Below, piece after piece: positions 61,205-64,000 of a DNA stretch of 64,000 nt. Where the stretch lies: positions 1 through 64,000 of the forward strand of contig NZ_JACRSX010000005.1 in the NCBI RefSeq assembly GCF_014384985.1. The letters run 5' to 3'. Both the position numbers and the translations under genes were made by a program. This DNA is from Jutongia huaianensis. GTDB lineage: Bacteria > Bacillota > Clostridia > Lachnospirales > Lachnospiraceae. A model generated the notes under the pieces. It made no database searches, was not told the origin of the DNA, and saw nothing but the letters and a program-made list of their open reading frames with translations. Each line of letters opens with the position of its first letter. Within the stretch, counting starts at the first letter, position 1.

Positions 61205-63004
61205 ATGAAGGTGACGGAAAAATTAGCATTATTAAAAAATCTGATGCAGCAGTATGGGATTGATTATTATTATATTCCGACCAATGATTTCCATGGTTCG
61301 GAGTATGTGGCAGATTATTTTAAATGCCGGGAATATATGTCCGGGTTTACCGGATCTGCGGGAAATATGCTGGTAAGCAGGACAGAGACCGGTCTGTGGA
61401 CCGATGGCAGGTATTTTCTTCAGGCCCGGCAGCAGCTTGCGGGCAGCGGGATCACGTTATTCCGGATGGGAGAGCCGGGAGTTCCGAAGATTTTTGAATA
61501 TATTGCGCAGCATATTCAGCCGGGACAGAGCCTTGGTTTTGACGGGCGTATGGTGGATGCATTTTATGCCCTGCAGCTCAAAAAGATCGTGGAGGGTAAG
61601 GGAGGCAGACTGATTACGGATTTTGATCTGGCAGGTATGGTGTGGCCGGACCGTCCGGCAATTGAAGCAAAGCCTGCGTACAGTCTTGCACCGCAGTTTA
61701 CGGGAGTGACCCGCGGAGAGAAGCTGGATGCCGTTTGCAAATGGCTGGAAAAGAAACGGGCGGATATGCTGGTGATTACATCTCTGGATGATATTGCATG
61801 GCTTTTGAATATCCGCGGAGAGGATATCCATTGCAGTCCGGTAGTATTGGGATATCTGGTCATTAAGCCGTTGGAATGCTTTTTGTTTGCGCATAAAAGT
61901 GCTTTCAGCTCCCGTTTGCGGCAGGAGCTGGCGAGGGACAGTGTTATTCTGCGGGAATATGATGATGTGTATGATTATCTGGCCGGGGTCAAAGAAGGCA
62001 GCCGTGTGGCAATGGATATGTATGTGGCAAATTACCGGCTGGCTAGCGTGGTGCCGGAAAGTGCCAAAATTATTGGTGTGATCAATCCTGTCAAAATGAT
62101 GAAGGCGGTAAAAAATCCTGCGGAGATTTCGGGAGAACGTATTGCGCATATTAAGGATGGTGTGGCATTAACCCGTTTTATTTATTGGCTCAAGCAGAAT
62201 ATTCAGAAGATGCCGTTGACCGAGAGGATGGTAGCGGCACAGCTGGAGGCATTCCGGGGGAGTGTAGGAGATTATCTGGGACCGAGTTTTGATCCGATTG
62301 CCGCATATGGACCTCATGGTGCTATCGTTCATTACAGTGCTACAGAGGAGACGGATGCCCGTCTGCTGGCGGAGGGATTTCTTCTTCTGGACACCGGTGG
62401 CCATTATCTGCAGGGAACCACGGATGTTACCCGGACGATTCTGTTGGGACAGAAAGCAACAGAAGAAGAGAAGAAATATTATACAGCGGTACTCTGTGGA
62501 AATCTTCGTCTGGCAGCGGCAAAGTTTAAGAAAGGCTGCAGTGGTGTGGCTTTAGATATTTTGGCGAGACAGCCTCTTTGGAATATGGGGTGTGATTTTA
62601 ACCACGGCACCGGTCATGGTGTCGGATGTCTGCTGAATGTCCATGAGGGGCCCAATGCGATCCGTTATCGTATTTTGGCACAGCCGGACGGTAACGTGGA
62701 AATGCAGCCGGGGATGATCACATCGGACGAACCCGGGGTGTATCTGGAAGGAAAGTTTGGTATCCGTCTGGAAAATCTGATTCTCTGTGTTGAGAAGGAA
62801 AAAAATGCTTTTGGAGAATTCTTAGGGTTTGAAACGCTGACTATGGCTCCGTTTGACCGGGATGCCATTGCGCCGGAGCAGATGACAGAACAGGATAAGA
62901 AGCTGTTAAACGCATATCATGAAAAGGTGTATGAAACTATTTCGCCATATCTGGACCGCAACGAGGCAGAATGGTTAATGGATGTGTGTGCACCAATCGA
63001 CTGA
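61205..63004 (+). CDS. M24 family aminopeptidase P (Xaa-Pro aminopeptidase)
   Basis: 599 residues from ATG 61205 (AAAGGTGGG upstream; a TTG at 61184 also possible). Three-domain layout: two creatinase-like N-terminal domains (to about 300) and the C-terminal pita-bread domain. Metal ligands: D in LLLDTGGHYLQGTTDVTRT (two Asp), H in NHGTGHGVGCLLNVHEGP, E in ITSDEPGVYLEGKFGIRLEN (two Glu). It removes N-terminal residues before proline in cytoplasmic peptides. Confidence 0.95.
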   Translation: MKVTEKLALLKNLMQQYGIDYYYIPTNDFHGSEYVADYFKCREYMSGFTGSAGNMLVSRTETGLWTDGRYFLQARQQLAGSGITLFRMGEPGVPKIFEYIAQHIQPGQSLGFDGRMVDAFYALQLKKIVEGKGGRLITDFDLAGMVWPDRPAIEAKPAYSLAPQFTGVTRGEKLDAVCKWLEKKRADMLVITSLDDIAWLLNIRGEDIHCSPVVLGYLVIKPLECFLFAHKSAFSSRLRQELARDSVILREYDDVYDYLAGVKEGSRVAMDMYVANYRLASVVPESAKIIGVINPVKMMKAVKNPAEISGERIAHIKDGVALTRFIYWLKQNIQKMPLTERMVAAQLEAFRGSVGDYLGPSFDPIAAYGPHGAIVHYSATEETDARLLAEGFLLLDTGGHYLQGTTDVTRTILLGQKATEEEKKYYTAVLCGNLRLAAAKFKKGCSGVALDILARQPLWNMGCDFNHGTGHGVGCLLNVHEGPNAIRYRILAQPDGNVEMQPGMITSDEPGVYLEGKFGIRLENLILCVEKEKNAFGEFLGFETLTMAPFDRDAIAPEQMTEQDKKLLNAYHEKVYETISPYLDRNEAEWLMDVCAPID

Positions 63005-63016
63005 ATGACGTTGTAA

Positions 63017-63703
63017 CTAACAGTTTGTTTTGGAAGGGGTCTGTGCAGGAATATTTCGTTTGAGGGCGAAAAACTCCGAACGGTACACGACCATATAATA
63101 GAAAATGTATAATAGTATGGCACATCCTACATCTATAATGGAGTGCTGCTTGAGAAACATGGTTGAAAGACAGATCAGGATGCAGAGCACCAGAGAGGCT
63201 GTCTTCCAGCCTTTTTTATTTTGCAGGGCATAGCTCTGGAACAGTGCAACATGAATTGTGATGGAATTGTAAACATGAATGCTGGGACATACATTGGTTG
63301 GGGTATCGCCCTCATAAAGACTTGCTACGATGCGTGTCAGAAAATTGTCTCTTGGCATAACATCGGGGCGGAGTGGCTGAGCATTTGGAAAAATGGTATA
63401 AATGATCAGACAGGTAGTCATGCCTAACATCAGGACTGCGCTGCACCGGTAAAAATCAGACATATGCTTTGACTGGAGAAATAAGAAAATAATAGAAACA
63501 AATACATACAAGAACCACAAAAAATACGGGATGGCAAACCATTCGCAAAATGGGATCATATCATCCAGTCTGCAGTGTATCATTGCAAAATGTGGGATCT
63601 GACGGCGCTCCAGCCAGTTGAACCAAAGCATATATATTGGGAAATACAATACAAGGATCATATATTTATATTTTCGTAGAAAGTTGATAATCTTTTTGCT
63701 CAT
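63017..63703 (-). CDS. PAP2-like membrane phosphatase or phosphotransferase
   Basis: 228 residues from ATG 63703 (GGAAAGGCAG upstream); the frame to 63784 has no ribosome site. Six hydrophobic helices. The end holds CPSIHVYNSITIH and FLKQHSIIDV, matching the PSxxH and SRxxxxxHxxxD blocks of PAP2/inositolphosphotransferase enzymes (Lys replaces the Arg). Upstream RPDVMPRDNF fits the first block loosely. Likely dephosphorylates or transfers a lipid-linked phosphate. Confidence 0.85.
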   Translation of the reverse strand: MSKKIINFLRKYKYMILVLYFPIYMLWFNWLERRQIPHFAMIHCRLDDMIPFCEWFAIPYFLWFLYVFVSIIFLFLQSKHMSDFYRCSAVLMLGMTTCLIIYTIFPNAQPLRPDVMPRDNFLTRIVASLYEGDTPTNVCPSIHVYNSITIHVALFQSYALQNKKGWKTASLVLCILICLSTMFLKQHSIIDVGCAILLYIFYYMVVYRSEFFALKRNIPAQTPSKTNC

Positions 63704-63803
63704 AATACATTTTCTGCCTTTCCAAAAGCCTGCAGCTTGTGGGCTGCAGATAATATCTTTTCGATTGGAAACACCGATGATCATTCCGGGTTCAGGGATC
63801 GGA

Positions 63804-64000
63804 TTAATGCTTGGGAGAATGTTTCCAATCTACTTCCATGCGAATATAGGAGAAGGTTGCATCTTCCCCTTCCTCGGCAAGCATATGGAGCAGCTTCTCC
63901 AAAAGTGCCCGTGCCTCCGGATGCAGTGGATAGTGGTCTTTATTTTTTTCATAATAAGCAAGTGCAAAGGAGTCGTCGTAGTTTTCGCGGTTGTAGTTTC
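63804..64000 (-). CDS. C-terminal end of an unrecognised protein, cut by the right edge
   Basis: The minus strand is open from 64000 to a TAA at 63804-63806 (64 residues visible): NYNRENYDDSFALAYYEKN at the start, PEARALLEKLLHMLAEEGE, ending VDWKHSPKH. Acidic, helical, no membrane segment. Not recognised. Confidence 0.65.
   Translation of the reverse strand, partial: NYNRENYDDSFALAYYEKNKDHYPLHPEARALLEKLLHMLAEEGEDATFSYIRMEVDWKHSPKH

Overview
The window looks like chromosome of a Gram-positive, spore-forming gut Clostridium relative, most likely family Lachnospiraceae. Evidence: AGGAGG-type ribosome sites throughout, sporulation genes (spoIIR, a GerA/SpoVAF-type germination protein), many secreted proteins with Lys-rich Big2 domains and Pro/Thr/Lys linkers, BspA-type leucine-rich repeats, and several families common in that group (DUF4358, DHHW, DUF951, DUF1934, AAA/PD-(D/E)XK proteins). 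No species can be named from sequence alone. I saw no insertion sequence, phage, CRISPR array or rRNA operon.

Layout. 1-5857: AT-rich accessory block with a gene cut by the left edge, a lipoprotein-like subtilase, an LRR surface protein, then a second copy of the subtilase-LRR pair whose protease has decayed. 5877-9599: a stand-alone acyl-adenylating enzyme, a small protein, and the first of two AAA/PD-(D/E)XK paralogues behind a structured leader. 9668-20365: mostly housekeeping (ispE, D,D-carboxypeptidase, plsC, spoIIR, class A PBP, ElyC/DUF218 protein, azlCD, GT2). 20516-24911: O-acylation operon (DUF4358, DHHW, MBOAT, DHHW). 24970-26547, minus strand: AEC transporter, rhodanese and a tiny Asn/Ser-rich protein. 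26767-32932: two Big2-CAP secreted paralogues, ybaK, NUDIX. 33255-38735: sugar ABC importer lacking its ATPase, and an orphan family 5 binding protein. 38820-42577: hemolysin III-type protein, DUF951, five tRNAs (Pro, Gly, Arg, His, Gln), second AAA/PD-(D/E)XK paralogue. 42699-50660: surface LRR protein, broken archaeal-type ATPase behind a 43-bp palindrome, GT8 glycosyltransferase overlapping a 1,342-residue surface protein. 50771-54544: ECF sigma with its membrane partner, and a PadR repressor with a perfect operator controlling a membrane protein whose C-terminus resembles SEDS proteins. 54558-64000: unknown surface protein, possible nuclease-fold protein, germination protein, NhaD-type antiporter, tatD-rsmA-aminopeptidase P, PAP2-like protein, and a gene cut by the right edge.

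The cell envelope is the main theme: roughly a third of the genes make, modify or decorate the surface. The least explained parts are the decaying protease-LRR duplication, the paired AAA/nuclease genes with matching promoters, the PadR/SEDS-like unit, the GT8-adhesin coupling and the Asn/Ser-rich peptide. Coding starts were often moved downstream of the longest possible start where a ribosome site clearly favours an internal ATG or TTG.
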